In this document: piece by piece, positions 44,484-53,305 of the stretch | Layout: each line of letters starts with the position of its first letter | How positions within the stretch are numbered: the first letter of the stretch is position 1 | Assembly: GCF_002161085.1 (NCBI RefSeq) | Contig: NZ_NFLU01000011.1 | Location: forward strand, 1-64,000 | Direction of reading: 5' to 3' | Origin: Flavonifractor sp. An112 | GTDB taxonomy: Bacteria > Bacillota > Clostridia > Oscillospirales > Oscillospiraceae | Length of the DNA: 64,000 nt | The notes under the pieces: generated by a model | Databases searched by the model: none | Told to the model about the DNA's origin: nothing | The model's input: the letters and a program-made list of their open reading frames with translations, nothing else | Position numbers and translations under genes: made by a program

Positions 44484-45269
44484 ATGGCAAAAACCATCGC
44501 TATTGTAAATCAGAAGGGCGGGGTGGGCAAAACCACCACCTGCGTCAACCTGGCCGCCGCCCTGAAAAAGCTGGACCAGCGAGTGCTGGTCTGCGACTTT
44601 GACCCCCAGGCAAATACCACCTCCGGTTTCGGTGTGGACAAGACCATCTCCCCCAACATCTACGATGTGCTTCTCAACGGCGCCGACGTACACAAGGCCG
44701 TGGTGTCCACTCCCTATGTGGACGTGATCCCCGCCAACAAGTCTCTGGCAGGCGCCACGGTGGAGATGATCACCGCCGACCACCGGGAGTATCTGCTGAA
44801 AAACGCCCTGGATACCCTGGAGACAGACTATGACTATATCTTCATTGACTGTCCCCCCTCTCTGGAGCTGCTCACCCTCAACGCCCTGTGCGCCGCCGAC
44901 TCCGTGCTGGTGCCGGTGCAGTGCGAATATTACGCACTGGAAGGACTGAGCGACCTGCTCTCTACCATCCGCATCGTCAAGCGGTCCCTCAACCCCAGAA
45001 TTGGACTGGAAGGAGTCATCCTCACCATGTACGACGGGCGGACCAATCTGTCCATGCAGGTGGCGGAGGAGGTCAAGCGCCACTTCCCCGGTCAGGTGTA
45101 CGCCACGGTAATCCCCCGCAACGTCCGTCTGTCCGAGGCCCCCAGTTTTGGCAAGCCGGTGCAGGCCTATGACCCCTATTCCCGGGGGGCTGAGGCCTAT
45201 GGAGCCCTGGCGGCCGAACTGCTGGAACACAACCAATTTGCCATTACCCGGGAAGAAAGGAGCGAATGA
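44484..45269 (+). CDS. parA: Chromosome partitioning ATPase ParA/Soj
   Basis: A 261-residue ParA ATPase. The deviant Walker A is NQKGGVGKTTTCVNL; switch motifs DFDPQANTT and FIDCPPSLELLT follow. It positions ParB-parS complexes and influences DnaA. Translation starts at ATG 44484; its stop overlaps the parB region by ATGA. Confidence 0.96.
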   Translation: MAKTIAIVNQKGGVGKTTTCVNLAAALKKLDQRVLVCDFDPQANTTSGFGVDKTISPNIYDVLLNGADVHKAVVSTPYVDVIPANKSLAGATVEMITADHREYLLKNALDTLETDYDYIFIDCPPSLELLTLNALCAADSVLVPVQCEYYALEGLSDLLSTIRIVKRSLNPRIGLEGVILTMYDGRTNLSMQVAEEVKRHFPGQVYATVIPRNVRLSEAPSFGKPVQAYDPYSRGAEAYGALAAELLEHNQFAITREERSE

Positions 45270-45271
45270 CT

Positions 45272-46162
45272 ATGGCATTGGAACGCGGCCTGGGCAGAGG
45301 CCTGGGCGCGCTGCTGGGCGACGCCGCCCTCCAGTCCCAGGAGGGTGGTTCCCTCTCCCTCCCCATCTCCCAAGTGGAACCTGGCCTGAAACAGCCCCGG
45401 AAGCGGTTCGACGAGGAATCCCTCCAGGACCTGGCCGACTCCATCCGCACCCACGGGGTCATTCAGCCCCTGACTGTGCGGCGGCTGGCCTCAGGCTACT
45501 ATCAGATCATCGCCGGTGAGCGCCGGTGGCGGGCCGCCAAGATCGCGGGCCTCACCGAAATCCCCGCCGTCATCATCGAGGCCGACGACCGGAAGGTCAT
45601 GGAGCTGGGCCTCATTGAAAATCTCCAGCGGGAGGACCTGAACCCGGTGGAAGAGGCCAACGGCTACAAAGTCCTGATGGACGAGTACGGCCTCACCCAG
45701 GAGGAGGTGGCCCAGCGGGTGGGCAAATCCCGCCCGGCGGTGGCCAACGCCCTGCGTCTGCTGGCTCTCCCCGATCCCGTCCACCAGCTGCTGGAGGAGG
45801 GTAAGCTGTCCGCCGGACACGCCCGGGCCATTCTGGCCGCCCCCACCGGCGAGCTGCAAAAGAAGCTGGCCCAGAAGGTCATTGCCGAGGATCTCAGCGT
45901 CCGGCAGACCGAGGCCCTTGCCAAGCGGCTGGCCGCCGGCGAAAAGGAGCCCCCCTCTCCCCCGCCCGGCCCCGACCTGTCCATCTACCTACGGGCGGCG
46001 GAAAAATCCCTGGCCGCCCGGTTTGGCCGCAAGGTTAACATTATCAGCGGCAAGAAAAAGGGTAAAATAGAGCTGGAATACTATAATCCGGAGGATCTGA
46101 ACACGCTGCTGGACCTGCTGGAACAGCTGCCCTCCTCCAATCAGGGAGGTGCCGACCTTTGA
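45272..46162 (+). CDS. parB: Chromosome partitioning protein ParB/Spo0J
   Basis: A 296-residue ParB. The N-terminal Soj-stimulating motif is LGRGLGALLGD; the CTPase region contains GERRWRAAKIAGL and ENLQREDLNPVEEA; the HTH is LTQEEVAQRVGKSRPAVANALRLL; a C-terminal dimer domain ends in NTLLDLLEQL. ATG 45272 is preferred to 45266 because AAGGAG is nine bases before it. Three parS sites nearby are its targets. Confidence 0.96.
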   Translation: MALERGLGRGLGALLGDAALQSQEGGSLSLPISQVEPGLKQPRKRFDEESLQDLADSIRTHGVIQPLTVRRLASGYYQIIAGERRWRAAKIAGLTEIPAVIIEADDRKVMELGLIENLQREDLNPVEEANGYKVLMDEYGLTQEEVAQRVGKSRPAVANALRLLALPDPVHQLLEEGKLSAGHARAILAAPTGELQKKLAQKVIAEDLSVRQTEALAKRLAAGEKEPPSPPPGPDLSIYLRAAEKSLAARFGRKVNIISGKKKGKIELEYYNPEDLNTLLDLLEQLPSSNQGGADL

Positions 46163-46710
46163 GCAAACCCGATGCCGAGAAGCAGGAGCGCAGCCGCCTC
46201 CAGCACGAGGCCGAGCATGAAAAGCCGACCAAGCGCAACCCGGTGCTCTTCTATCTGATGATCCTGTTCGCAGCGGCCTTTTTGCTGCTGCTCATGTCCT
46301 TCCTCATGCAGCGTCGGGCCAATCAGGAGGCCATCGATAACCTGCAGGAGACCTCCAACTCCGCCACCCAGTCCCTGCAAAATACCATTGCCCAGAATGA
46401 GACCCTGACCAAGCAGGTGGAAGATCTGCAATCCGCTGTCTCCGACAACCAGCAGACCATCCGGGATCAGGAGGACCGCCTGGAGGAGCTGGAGCAGGAG
46501 AACGAGGAGCTGACCAAGAGCACCCAGGCTCTGGACTGGTTCTGGCAGATCAATGAGGCCTATGTGCGGGGCCGCTACACCCAGGCCCGCACCCTCATTG
46601 AGAATATGGGCGAAGAGCTGCCGGAGTACCTGCCCAAGGAGAGCATCACCGACAACGACCGCTTCTCCCCCTACGACCGCTATCAGGAGATCTACGAGGC
46701 CCTTTATTAA
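46159..46710 (+). CDS. Membrane-anchored coiled-coil protein, unknown function
   Basis: 183 residues: charged N-terminus, one transmembrane helix (~residues 30-52, FYLMILFAAAFLLLLMSFLM) and a long predicted coiled coil (about 58-125, Gln/Glu-rich heptads). The TTG start overlaps the parB stop (TTGA) and has GGAGG about nine bases upstream. Topology resembles small divisome or septum-associated proteins, but no family is recognised. In the par operon, so a link to segregation or division is possible. Confidence 0.75.
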   Translation: MSKPDAEKQERSRLQHEAEHEKPTKRNPVLFYLMILFAAAFLLLLMSFLMQRRANQEAIDNLQETSNSATQSLQNTIAQNETLTKQVEDLQSAVSDNQQTIRDQEDRLEELEQENEELTKSTQALDWFWQINEAYVRGRYTQARTLIENMGEELPEYLPKESITDNDRFSPYDRYQEIYEALY

Positions 46711-46717
46711 GGGGTAT

Positions 46718-46733
46718 TGTTTCACGTGAAACA
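46718..46733. promoter_or_regulatory. parS site 3
   Basis: A third perfect TGTTTCACGTGAAACA, in the spacer before serS, 2.3 kb from site 2. Confidence 0.97.
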
Positions 46734-46797
46734 GCAGGCGGCAGAAAGCCCCCTGCCCCCTCTTCCCTATCAATTATCAGAAAGGTTGTATCACACC

Positions 46798-48099
46798 ATG
46801 CTGGATATCAAGTTTGTTCGTGAGAACCCCGAGATCGTCAAGGAGAACATCAAGAAGAAGTTCCAGGACGAGAAGCTGCCCCTGGTGGATCAGGTCATTG
46901 CCCTGGACGCCGAGAACCGCAAGACCATCCAGGAGGCCCAGGACCTGCGTACCGCCCGCAACACCAAGAGCAAGCAGGTGGGCGTGCTGATGGGCCAGTC
47001 CAAGAAGGACCCCTCCAAGCTGGCGGAGGCCGAGGCCCTCAAGGCCGAGGTCAAGGCGGACGCCGACCGTCTGGCTTTCCTGGAGAACCGGGAGACCGAG
47101 CTGGCCGAGGAGATCCGTAAGATCATGCTGGTCATCCCCAACATCATCGATCCCTCCGTGCCCATCGGCCCCGATGACTCCTGCAATGTGGAGGTTCAGC
47201 GCTTTGGCGAGCCCGTCACCCCCGACTATGAGATCCCCTACCACACCCAAATCATGGAGTCCTTTGACGGCATCGACATGGACGCCGCCGGCCGCGTGTC
47301 CGGCAACGGCTTCTACTATCTGATGGGCGACATTGCTCGCCTCCACGAGGCGGTGCTGGCCTACGCCCGTGACTTTATGATTGACAAGGGCTTTACTTTC
47401 TGCGTGCCCCCCTTCATGATCCACGGCAACGTGGTGGAGGGCGTTATGTCCCAGACCGAGATGGACGCTATGATGTACAAGATCGAGGGCGAGGACCTGT
47501 ATCTGATCGGCACCTCCGAGCACTCCATGATCGGCAAGTTCATTGACCAGATCATCCCCGAGGAGAAGCTGCCCCAGACCCTCACCTCCTACTCCCCCTG
47601 CTTCCGCAAGGAGAAGGGCGCTCATGGCATTGAGGAGCGGGGCGTGTACCGCATCCACCAGTTCGAGAAGCAGGAGATGGTGGTTGTCTGTAAGCCCGAG
47701 GACTCCATGAAGTGGTACGAGCAGATGTGGCACTACTCTGTGGAGCTCTTCCGCTCCCTGGACATCCCCGTCCGTCAGCTGGAGTGCTGCTCCGGCGACC
47801 TGGCCGACCTGAAGGTCAAGTCCTGCGACATCGAGGCCTGGTCTCCCCGTCAGCAGAAGTACTTCGAGGTTTGCTCCTGCTCCAACCTGGGCGACGCCCA
47901 GGCCCGCCGCCTGAAGATGCGCGTCAAGGGCGAGAAGGGCACCTACCTGCCCCACACCCTGAACAACACCGTAGTGGCCCCGCCCCGTATGCTCATCGCC
48001 TTCCTGGAGAACAACCTCCAGGCCGACGGCAGCGTGAAGATCCCCGCCGTCCTGCGCCCCTACATGGGCGGCAAGGAAGTGCTGGTGCCCAAGCACTAA
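46798..48099 (+). CDS. serS: Seryl-tRNA synthetase
   Basis: A 433-residue class II synthetase. The N-terminal antiparallel coiled coil (about residues 30-100) binds the tRNA long arm. Catalytic motifs: IHQFEKQEMVVVC (motif 2 region) and EVCSCSNLGDAQARRL with the C-terminal Arg motif. It charges tRNA-Ser with serine. No T-box is seen upstream; AAAGG precedes the ATG and a parS site lies in the leader. Confidence 0.97.
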   Translation: MLDIKFVRENPEIVKENIKKKFQDEKLPLVDQVIALDAENRKTIQEAQDLRTARNTKSKQVGVLMGQSKKDPSKLAEAEALKAEVKADADRLAFLENRETELAEEIRKIMLVIPNIIDPSVPIGPDDSCNVEVQRFGEPVTPDYEIPYHTQIMESFDGIDMDAAGRVSGNGFYYLMGDIARLHEAVLAYARDFMIDKGFTFCVPPFMIHGNVVEGVMSQTEMDAMMYKIEGEDLYLIGTSEHSMIGKFIDQIIPEEKLPQTLTSYSPCFRKEKGAHGIEERGVYRIHQFEKQEMVVVCKPEDSMKWYEQMWHYSVELFRSLDIPVRQLECCSGDLADLKVKSCDIEAWSPRQQKYFEVCSCSNLGDAQARRLKMRVKGEKGTYLPHTLNNTVVAPPRMLIAFLENNLQADGSVKIPAVLRPYMGGKEVLVPKH

Positions 48100-48108
48100 T
48101 GAACGTAG

Positions 48109-48129
48109 GGGCGGCCCTTGTGGCCGCCC
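48109..48129 (+). repeat. GC-rich intergenic hairpin (GGGCGGCC type)
   Basis: An 8-bp stem GGGCGGCC/GGCCGCCC with loop CTTGT. Similar GGGCGGCCC/GGGCCGCCC hairpins occur in terminators at 26964 and 52937, suggesting a dispersed repeat reused as a terminator core. Confidence 0.5.
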
Positions 48130-48151
48130 GCACAGAATAAAGGAGTACCAA

Positions 48152-48571
48152 ATGTCCGCAAAAGAGAAAACCAAAGGCTTTATGGCCGAGTTCCGCAAGT
48201 TTATTGCCCGGGGCAACGTGATGGATCTGGCTGTCGGCGTTATCATCGGCGGCGCCTTCAAGACCATCGTGGATTCCCTGACCAACGACATTCTTATGCC
48301 CTTCGTGGGCCTGTTCATCGGCGAGTCCACCTTCGCCGCCCTCACCTTCCAGCTGGGAGGCGCCACCATCGCCTTCGGCAGCTTTATCCAGGCGGTGGTC
48401 AACTTCCTCATCATGGCCTTTGTCATCTTCTGCCTGGTGAAGGGCATCAACCGCTTCCACCGCAAGAAGGAGGAGGCCGCCGAGACCGCTCCGGCAGAGC
48501 CTGTGCTCACCACCCAGGAGCAGCTGCTCACGGAGATCCGTGACCTGCTGAAGGAGCAGAACCATGACTGA
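48152..48571 (+). CDS. mscL: Large-conductance mechanosensitive channel MscL
   Basis: 139 residues with two transmembrane helices. The pore-lining helix contains the conserved GNVMDLAVGVIIGGAF; the second spans SFIQAVVNFLIMAFVIFCLV; a cytoplasmic helix at the C-terminus (QEQLLTEIRDLLKEQ) completes the family pattern. It opens under hypo-osmotic stress. AAAGGAG precedes the ATG. Confidence 0.95.
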   Translation: MSAKEKTKGFMAEFRKFIARGNVMDLAVGVIIGGAFKTIVDSLTNDILMPFVGLFIGESTFAALTFQLGGATIAFGSFIQAVVNFLIMAFVIFCLVKGINRFHRKKEEAAETAPAEPVLTTQEQLLTEIRDLLKEQNHD

Positions 48572-48917
48572 CCGGCCCGACAACAACACCAACCGGGAGG
48601 AGCGGGAACCCTACGTTCCCGCCCCCCCGGTAAAGCGTATCATGGCCTGGGTGGGCATCGTGTATATGGTGGGCTTTGTGATCCTCAACGTGTATCCCTT
48701 CTTTAATCAGGGGAACTATCTCACCGGCATCGCCCCCCTCTTCGCCTGCCCCGGCATTGCCGGCATCTTTGCCATTTCCCTCTATCTGGCCCGCCATCCG
48801 GACAGCACCTATTCCCGGAAAGTGTCCATGGCCATTCTGGCGGTACTCTGCGCCGTGGGCTTTGTGGTAAGCCTGGTGCTGGGGTTCCCTCCCCTGCTGG
48901 CCAATTTCGGTATCTGA
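48564..48917 (+). CDS. Small membrane protein, unknown function
   Basis: 117 residues with an acidic/Asn-rich start and three hydrophobic segments (IMAWVGIVYMVGFVILNVYPF, IAPLFACPGIAGIFAISLYLA, VSMAILAVLCAVGFVVSLVLG). It overlaps mscL by 8 nt, so it is translationally coupled to it. No family recognised. Confidence 0.72.
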   Translation: MTDRPDNNTNREEREPYVPAPPVKRIMAWVGIVYMVGFVILNVYPFFNQGNYLTGIAPLFACPGIAGIFAISLYLARHPDSTYSRKVSMAILAVLCAVGFVVSLVLGFPPLLANFGI

Positions 48918-48969
48918 ATGGAACAAGCCCCGGGACCTTACGTCCCACCGTGAAACGGAGGTAGGCACT

Positions 48970-50674
48970 ATGAAACGACTGCTCTCCTTGCTCGTGACCG
49001 GCTCACTGCTTGTAACACCCGTTCTGGCCACCCAGACCGGCGTGGAGGACTCCTTCCCCGCTGTGCGGGAGCCCGCCTCCTTTGCAGACGTGGCCAGCGG
49101 CAGCTGGTATACCGACGCCGCCGGTCTGTGCTACGTCACCGGCCTGCTCAACGGTACCGGCAACGGAAACTTCTCCCCCAGCCGCTCCGTCACCATCGGC
49201 GAGGCTGCCACCCTGGCCGCCCGCATCCACCATATCCTGAGCGGCGGGGACGGCACCCTGCCTTAAGCACCTGAAGAGTGGGGCCAGGTGGTCCTCACCC
49301 GGGCCGATGGCACCTCCGTCGGCCTCCACGAAAACAGTGACACCGGCTTCTGGCTGGACGAAAAGAGTCTCCAGCTCTGTTTCAATCTGGATGAAAGCTG
49401 GAATGCCGCCGAAGGCCAGACCGTTACCCTCACCCTCAACGGTACCAGCTACACCGGCACCCTGACGGAGCGCGGGGACGGAAGCTTTGCCTTCCAGCTC
49501 AGCGACGCCACCCGGGACTATGAGAACTACACCGCCGATCTGTGGGACGCCCTGTGGCGGCCCGCCCCCGGCAACTGGAGCCGGAATACCGCCTATTATC
49601 TGGAGACGGTGCTCCATACCGGTCCCAACCAGATCAACGATCTGGGCACAACCGCCACCCGGCTGGACTTTGTAAAGCTGCTCTCCCTGGTGTCCGGCGA
49701 TCTGCTGGAGCCCATCAACGACATCACCGACTTCCCTGATGCCACCGAGGAGACCAAGGATGTGGTCCTCCCCTTCTATCAGGCGGGCATACTCACCGGC
49801 ACTGACGACTACGGCACCTTCCGGGCCAACGGCACCCTGAGCCGGGCGGAGATGGCCACCATGGCGGCCCGGCTCATCCGGCCGGAGCTGCGCCAGGAAT
49901 TCACCATTAAGACCGTGGACGACAGCCGCTATACCCTCACCCCCCTGGATCTGAAGGGCGGCAAGGCCGAGGGCAGCTGGTCCACCTCCTCCCTGCTCCC
50001 TGTGACCTACGACGACCACTGGGCCCTGTACCGCGCCGACGGCAGCTGGTACACCCCGGAGGAGGGCATGGTGTTCCTGGACGCCAACGAGGACGGTCTG
50101 GTGATGATGGAGGCCGCCGACGATAGCTACGCCGTGGCGGACAGCACTAAGGACTGGGCCGCCGTTCCCTTTACCCCCAACTGGTCCTGCAAGCTGCTGG
50201 GCGACGGTTTGTTTATCAGCCAGCCCTCCTATGGGGCCGATCCCATCCTCCACGACCGGACCGGCACCTCCATTGCCACCCTCACCGGCGACGGCCACTG
50301 GGACGTGCTCAGCGACGGACTGGCCCCCTGCCTGGATGAGAGCGCCCGGCTGTATGGCTTTGTGAACACCAAGGGCCAGTGGGTCATCCCGGCCCAGTAC
50401 AACAGCGTGGAGCACTTTGCCGACGGCTATGCCATGGTCCGGAAGGACAGCGGCTGGGGCGTCATCGACACCACCGGCAAGCTGGTGATCCCCTGCTCCT
50501 ATCCCCAGCTCCGCCACCGGGGCGGCCCCTACTTCTACAGTTCCGCCGTGGGGGCGTCCGACGGCATCTGGCTCACCGCCGACGGCTCCGCCGTACCTGC
50601 CGCCGCCGCCTCCTACAACGGCCTGAACATCACTCTCAATAGACGGGGCCGCCTACCGGATCACCCTGAAGTAA
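48970..50674 (+). pseudogene. Broken SLH/WG-repeat surface protein gene
   Basis: A secreted SLH protein interrupted twice. The signal peptide (LLSLLVTGSLLVTPVLA) and first SLH domain end at an in-frame TAA (49264-49266), after which the same frame continues for over 450 codons with two more SLH-like domains (TRLDFVKLLSLV, DYGTFRANGTLSRAEMATMAAR) and WG-type repeats (YGFVNTKGQWVIPAQYNS, GWGVIDTTGKLVIP). Near the end an extra A in the run at 50640-50643 shifts the frame; removing it gives NDGAAYRITLK and TAA at 50672-50674. It is paralogous to the intact SLH gene at 54951. Two independent lesions indicate decay. Confidence 0.8.
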
Positions 50675-50737
50675 GGGCCGGTTTTCCACATTCTCTCCCC
50701 TCTTGGGGGAAAAGTATCTGAAAAAGGAGTCACATCC

Positions 50738-51499
50738 ATGGCCGACGAGAAAAACACCACCCAGACTTCCACATCCTTTCGTCTGGACGCCCAGCTGCCC
50801 CGCATTCAGCAGGGGCTGGATACCCAGGGCATCCATACGCCGGGGGGCGCGGAAGCCCTGGCCCAATACGGCGCCATGCTGCTGGAGCAGAATCAGGTCA
50901 TGAATCTGACCGCCATCACCGATCCCGACCAGGTGGTGGACCTCCACTTCCTGGACTGCGCCGCCCTGCTCACCATTGGCGAGGATTTTAAAAACAAGAC
51001 CCTCATCGACGTGGGCACCGGCGCCGGGTTCCCCGGTATGCCCCTGAAAATCCTGGAGCCCACTTTGAAGGTCACTCTGCTGGACAGTCTGGGCAAACGG
51101 GTCAACTGGTTGGAAACTGTGTGTAAAGCACTTTCCCTTGACGAAATTGCCTGTCTCCACGCCCGAGGCGAGGAGCAGGCCCATCAGGAGGGCTTCCGGG
51201 ACAGCTTTGACTTCGCCGTGTCCCGGGCGGTGGCCTCTCTGGAGCTGCTCAGCGAACTGTGCCTGCCCTATGTGAAGGTGGGCGGCAAGTTCCTGGCCAT
51301 GAAGAGCGTGGACAGCGGCGACGAGGTGGACAAGGCCTCCCGGGCCATCGCCAAGCTGGGAGGCCGCCTGCTGCCCCGGGTGGATTACGAGATCCCGGGT
51401 ACCGGCGTCACCCACCGGGTGGTGGTGGTGGAGAAGGTCTCCCCCACCCCCAAGGGCTATCCCCGCCGGTGGGCCAGAATGCAGAAAACCCCGCTTTAA
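50738..51499 (+). CDS. rsmG: 16S rRNA (guanine-527-N7)-methyltransferase RsmG
   Basis: 253 residues. The SAM motif is DVGTGAGFPGMPL; the family signature FAVSRAVASL follows, and the N-terminal NLTAITDPDQVVDLHFLD is conserved. It methylates G527 of 16S rRNA. It lies near par genes as in many bacteria, although here separated from them by serS and mscL. AAAAGGAG precedes the ATG. Confidence 0.95.
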   Translation: MADEKNTTQTSTSFRLDAQLPRIQQGLDTQGIHTPGGAEALAQYGAMLLEQNQVMNLTAITDPDQVVDLHFLDCAALLTIGEDFKNKTLIDVGTGAGFPGMPLKILEPTLKVTLLDSLGKRVNWLETVCKALSLDEIACLHARGEEQAHQEGFRDSFDFAVSRAVASLELLSELCLPYVKVGGKFLAMKSVDSGDEVDKASRAIAKLGGRLLPRVDYEIPGTGVTHRVVVVEKVSPTPKGYPRRWARMQKTPL

Positions 51500-51534
51500 C
51501 CCGAGATTTTGTGCATATATGACTAAGTTAAGCA

Positions 51535-51563
51535 TTGCGTCTGACGAAATAATGTGTTATTCT
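51535..51563 (+). promoter_or_regulatory. Promoter of the minD-like/mgsA genes
   Basis: TTGCGT (51535-51540), 17-bp spacer, TATTCT (51558-51563), 26 bp before the ATG. Confidence 0.55.
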
Positions 51564-51588
51564 AATCTTGTATGTCGGGAGTGAACCT

Positions 51589-52332
51589 ATGTCCACAGCA
51601 ATCGTTATCACTTCAGGGAAAGGCGGCACAGGAAAGACCTCCCTCACCGGCGGCGTAGGCTCCTGCCTGGCCGCTCTGGGACATCAGGTCCTGTGCATCG
51701 ATATGGATATCGGCCTGAGGAACCTGGACCTGAATCTGGGCCTCAGCGACCGGGCCCTGATGGACTTTACCGACGTGCTCTGCGGACGCTGTCCGCTGGA
51801 GCGGGCGGCAGTCCCCCACCCGGTGATCCAGGGTCTGAACCTGATCACCGCACCGGTGAACCTGCCCGACGAACCCCTCAGCGAGTACGCCATGCGGGAT
51901 CTGGTCCGCCAGGCCAAGCAGAAGTACGACTATATTTTGATGGACTCCCCCGCCGGACTGGGCGAGGGCTTCCGGCTGGCCTGCTGTGCCGCGGACCGGG
52001 CCATCGTGGTCTCCACCACCGATTCCTCCGCCCTGCGGGACGCACAGCGCACCGTGTCGGTGCTGCGCAAACAGCTGCCCCAGCTCCACCTGGTGGTCAA
52101 CCGGGTGCAGCCCAAGCTGCTGCGGCGGCTCCACACCACCATTGACGACGCCATGGATACCGCCGGTCTGCCCCTGCTGGGCATCGTGCCGGAGGACCCC
52201 CAGGTCATCCTCAGCGCCAACCGGGGAGAACCCCTCATCCTGTGCGCCAGCCGAGGGGCTGCCATCGCCTACTTAAACATTGCCAAGCGGCTGACGGGAC
52301 AAAAAGTCCCCCTGATGAAGCTTCGAGCCTGA
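51589..52332 (+). CDS. MinD/ParA-family ATPase (septum-site determining MinD-like)
   Basis: 247 residues with deviant Walker A SGKGGTGKTSLTGG, MinD-type DMDIGLRNLDLNLGL and MDSPAGLGEGF motifs. It would be a membrane-cycling ATPase acting in division-site placement. The C-terminus (KRLTGQKVPLMKLRA) is short and lacks an obvious amphipathic membrane helix. No minC or minE is adjacent; in many Clostridia MinCDE precede mgsA, so this could be the remnant of that gene order. Confidence 0.82.
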   Translation: MSTAIVITSGKGGTGKTSLTGGVGSCLAALGHQVLCIDMDIGLRNLDLNLGLSDRALMDFTDVLCGRCPLERAAVPHPVIQGLNLITAPVNLPDEPLSEYAMRDLVRQAKQKYDYILMDSPAGLGEGFRLACCAADRAIVVSTTDSSALRDAQRTVSVLRKQLPQLHLVVNRVQPKLLRRLHTTIDDAMDTAGLPLLGIVPEDPQVILSANRGEPLILCASRGAAIAYLNIAKRLTGQKVPLMKLRA

Positions 52333-52359
52333 TATCTCGAAAGGAAGAGAAGGTGTAGT

Positions 52360-52776
52360 ATGAATATCGCGTTGATGAGCCACGATCGAAAAAAAGAGCT
52401 GATGGTGCAATTCTGTATTGCGTACTGCGGCATCCTGTCCAAGCACACGATCTGCGCCACCAACACAACAGGCCGTCTGGTGGCGGAGGCTACCGGTCTG
52501 CCCGTCCAGCTCTTCCTGTCCCATGAGCACGGCGGCAGCCAGCAGATCGGCGCCCGCATTGCCTACAATGAGATCGATATGGTGCTCTTCTTCTCCGATC
52601 CTCAGTCCAGCGATCTGGACGCGGACCTGAAGTATATCACCCGCCTGTGCGACCAGTACAATATCCCGGTTGCCACCAACGTGGCCACCGCTGAGATGTT
52701 GATCCACGGTCTGGAGCGGGGGGATTTGGACTGGAGAGACATCATCAATCCCAAGACCAAGCCTTTTACTGCATAA
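52360..52776 (+). CDS. mgsA: Methylglyoxal synthase
   Basis: 138 residues. It converts dihydroxyacetone phosphate to methylglyoxal, bypassing lower glycolysis under phosphate limitation. Signature segments: IALMSHDRKKELMVQF, ATNTTGRLV, GGSQQIGARIA and MVLFFSDP with the catalytic Asp, then NIPVATNVATAEML. Length is normal. The final 20 codons are duplicated 155 bp downstream beyond an inserted element, with only synonymous differences. Confidence 0.94.
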   Translation: MNIALMSHDRKKELMVQFCIAYCGILSKHTICATNTTGRLVAEATGLPVQLFLSHEHGGSQQIGARIAYNEIDMVLFFSDPQSSDLDADLKYITRLCDQYNIPVATNVATAEMLIHGLERGDLDWRDIINPKTKPFTA

Positions 52777-52931
52777 ACCGCAAAGTATCGCCCCGCTCCA
52801 GCACGCCGCCCTCGGCGGCCGCATTTGAAATCACAGGGGTCCCCGCACGATGGGTACCATCGGGTGGGGCGCGGGGCGATTTGGACTGGAGAGACATCAT
52901 CAATCCCAAAACCAAGCCTTTTACCGCGTGA
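52777..52931 (+). mobile_element. Gene-end-restoring hairpin insertion at mgsA 3' end (short form)
   Basis: After the mgsA TAA come a 14-bp spacer, CCCCGCTCCAG (52791-52801; perfect complement of mgsA 52711-52721), hairpin GCCGCC/GGCGGC (52805-52819), AAATC, GGGGTCCCC (52836-52844) and the terminal hairpin (CGATGG 52848-52853 / CCATCG 52857-52862) ending GTGGGG. Then a second mgsA end (52871-52931) follows. Copies 52716-52776 and 52871-52931 differ at GGG/GGC, AAG/AAA, ACT/ACC, GCA/GCG and TAA/TGA, all synonymous. The relic end abuts the native terminator. 155-bp unit, no ORF. Confidence 0.7.
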
Positions 52932-52936
52932 TCTGA

Positions 52937-52966
52937 AACGGGCGGCCCCTGTGGGCCGCCCGTTTT
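52937..52966 (+). terminator. Native terminator of mgsA, beyond the insertion
   Basis: A 12-bp stem (52937-52948/52953-52964) with CTGT loop and T-rich tail, six bases after the stop of the relic mgsA end. Confidence 0.88.
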
Positions 52967-52990
52967 ATTGCCGGAAAGCGTGGAAAAGGA

Positions 52991-53019
52991 TTGACTTTTC
53001 CCCCTTTTCGGGATAATAT
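52991..53019 (+). promoter_or_regulatory. Promoter of the hisS T-box leader
   Basis: TTGACT (52991-52996), 17-bp spacer, TAATAT (53014-53019). Confidence 0.75.
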
Positions 53020-53025
53020 CGTAAG

Positions 53026-53262
53026 AGCTGAAACCGCAATGACGGAGCAAGTACCGCTCACACCGCCGCACCAGAGAAGGGTCCCCTGGCTGGAAGGACC
53101 TGCGGCAGGCGGCCGGGAGACGGCTCCACCAGCGGGCCCGGAGACGGGCGCGGTCCCCTTCCCGCAACAGAAGGCCAGAGGGCGCTTTTTGAGCGCCGAA
53201 CATGGGTGGCACCACGAAAGCAGGCGCTTTCGTCCCGTGACAAGGGACGAGAGCGCCTTTTT
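53026..53262 (+). ncRNA. T-box leader for hisS
   Basis: The region between promoter and hisS start has T-box hallmarks: an AGTA bulge region near 53049-53052, CTGGAAGGACC stem-I sequences near 53090, a stem GGCGCT/AGCGCC (53181-53196), the T-box/antiterminator sequence GGGTGGCACCACG (53204-53216) and a terminator (53223-53236/53244-53257, five T). It would sense uncharged tRNA-His. A CAC triplet near 53130 may be the specifier, but I did not fold stem I. It now directly precedes a truncated hisS start, with the functional hisS after an insertion. Confidence 0.82.
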
Positions 53263-53305
53263 GCGGACATCCGCCCTCACCGAGCCAGAATCCCAAATGT
53301 TACGA

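Noticed and set aside
49264-49266. Programmed stop-codon read-through in the SLH gene
   Set aside because: TAA is the strongest stop, no stimulatory structure is apparent, and a second lesion at the 3' end points to decay.
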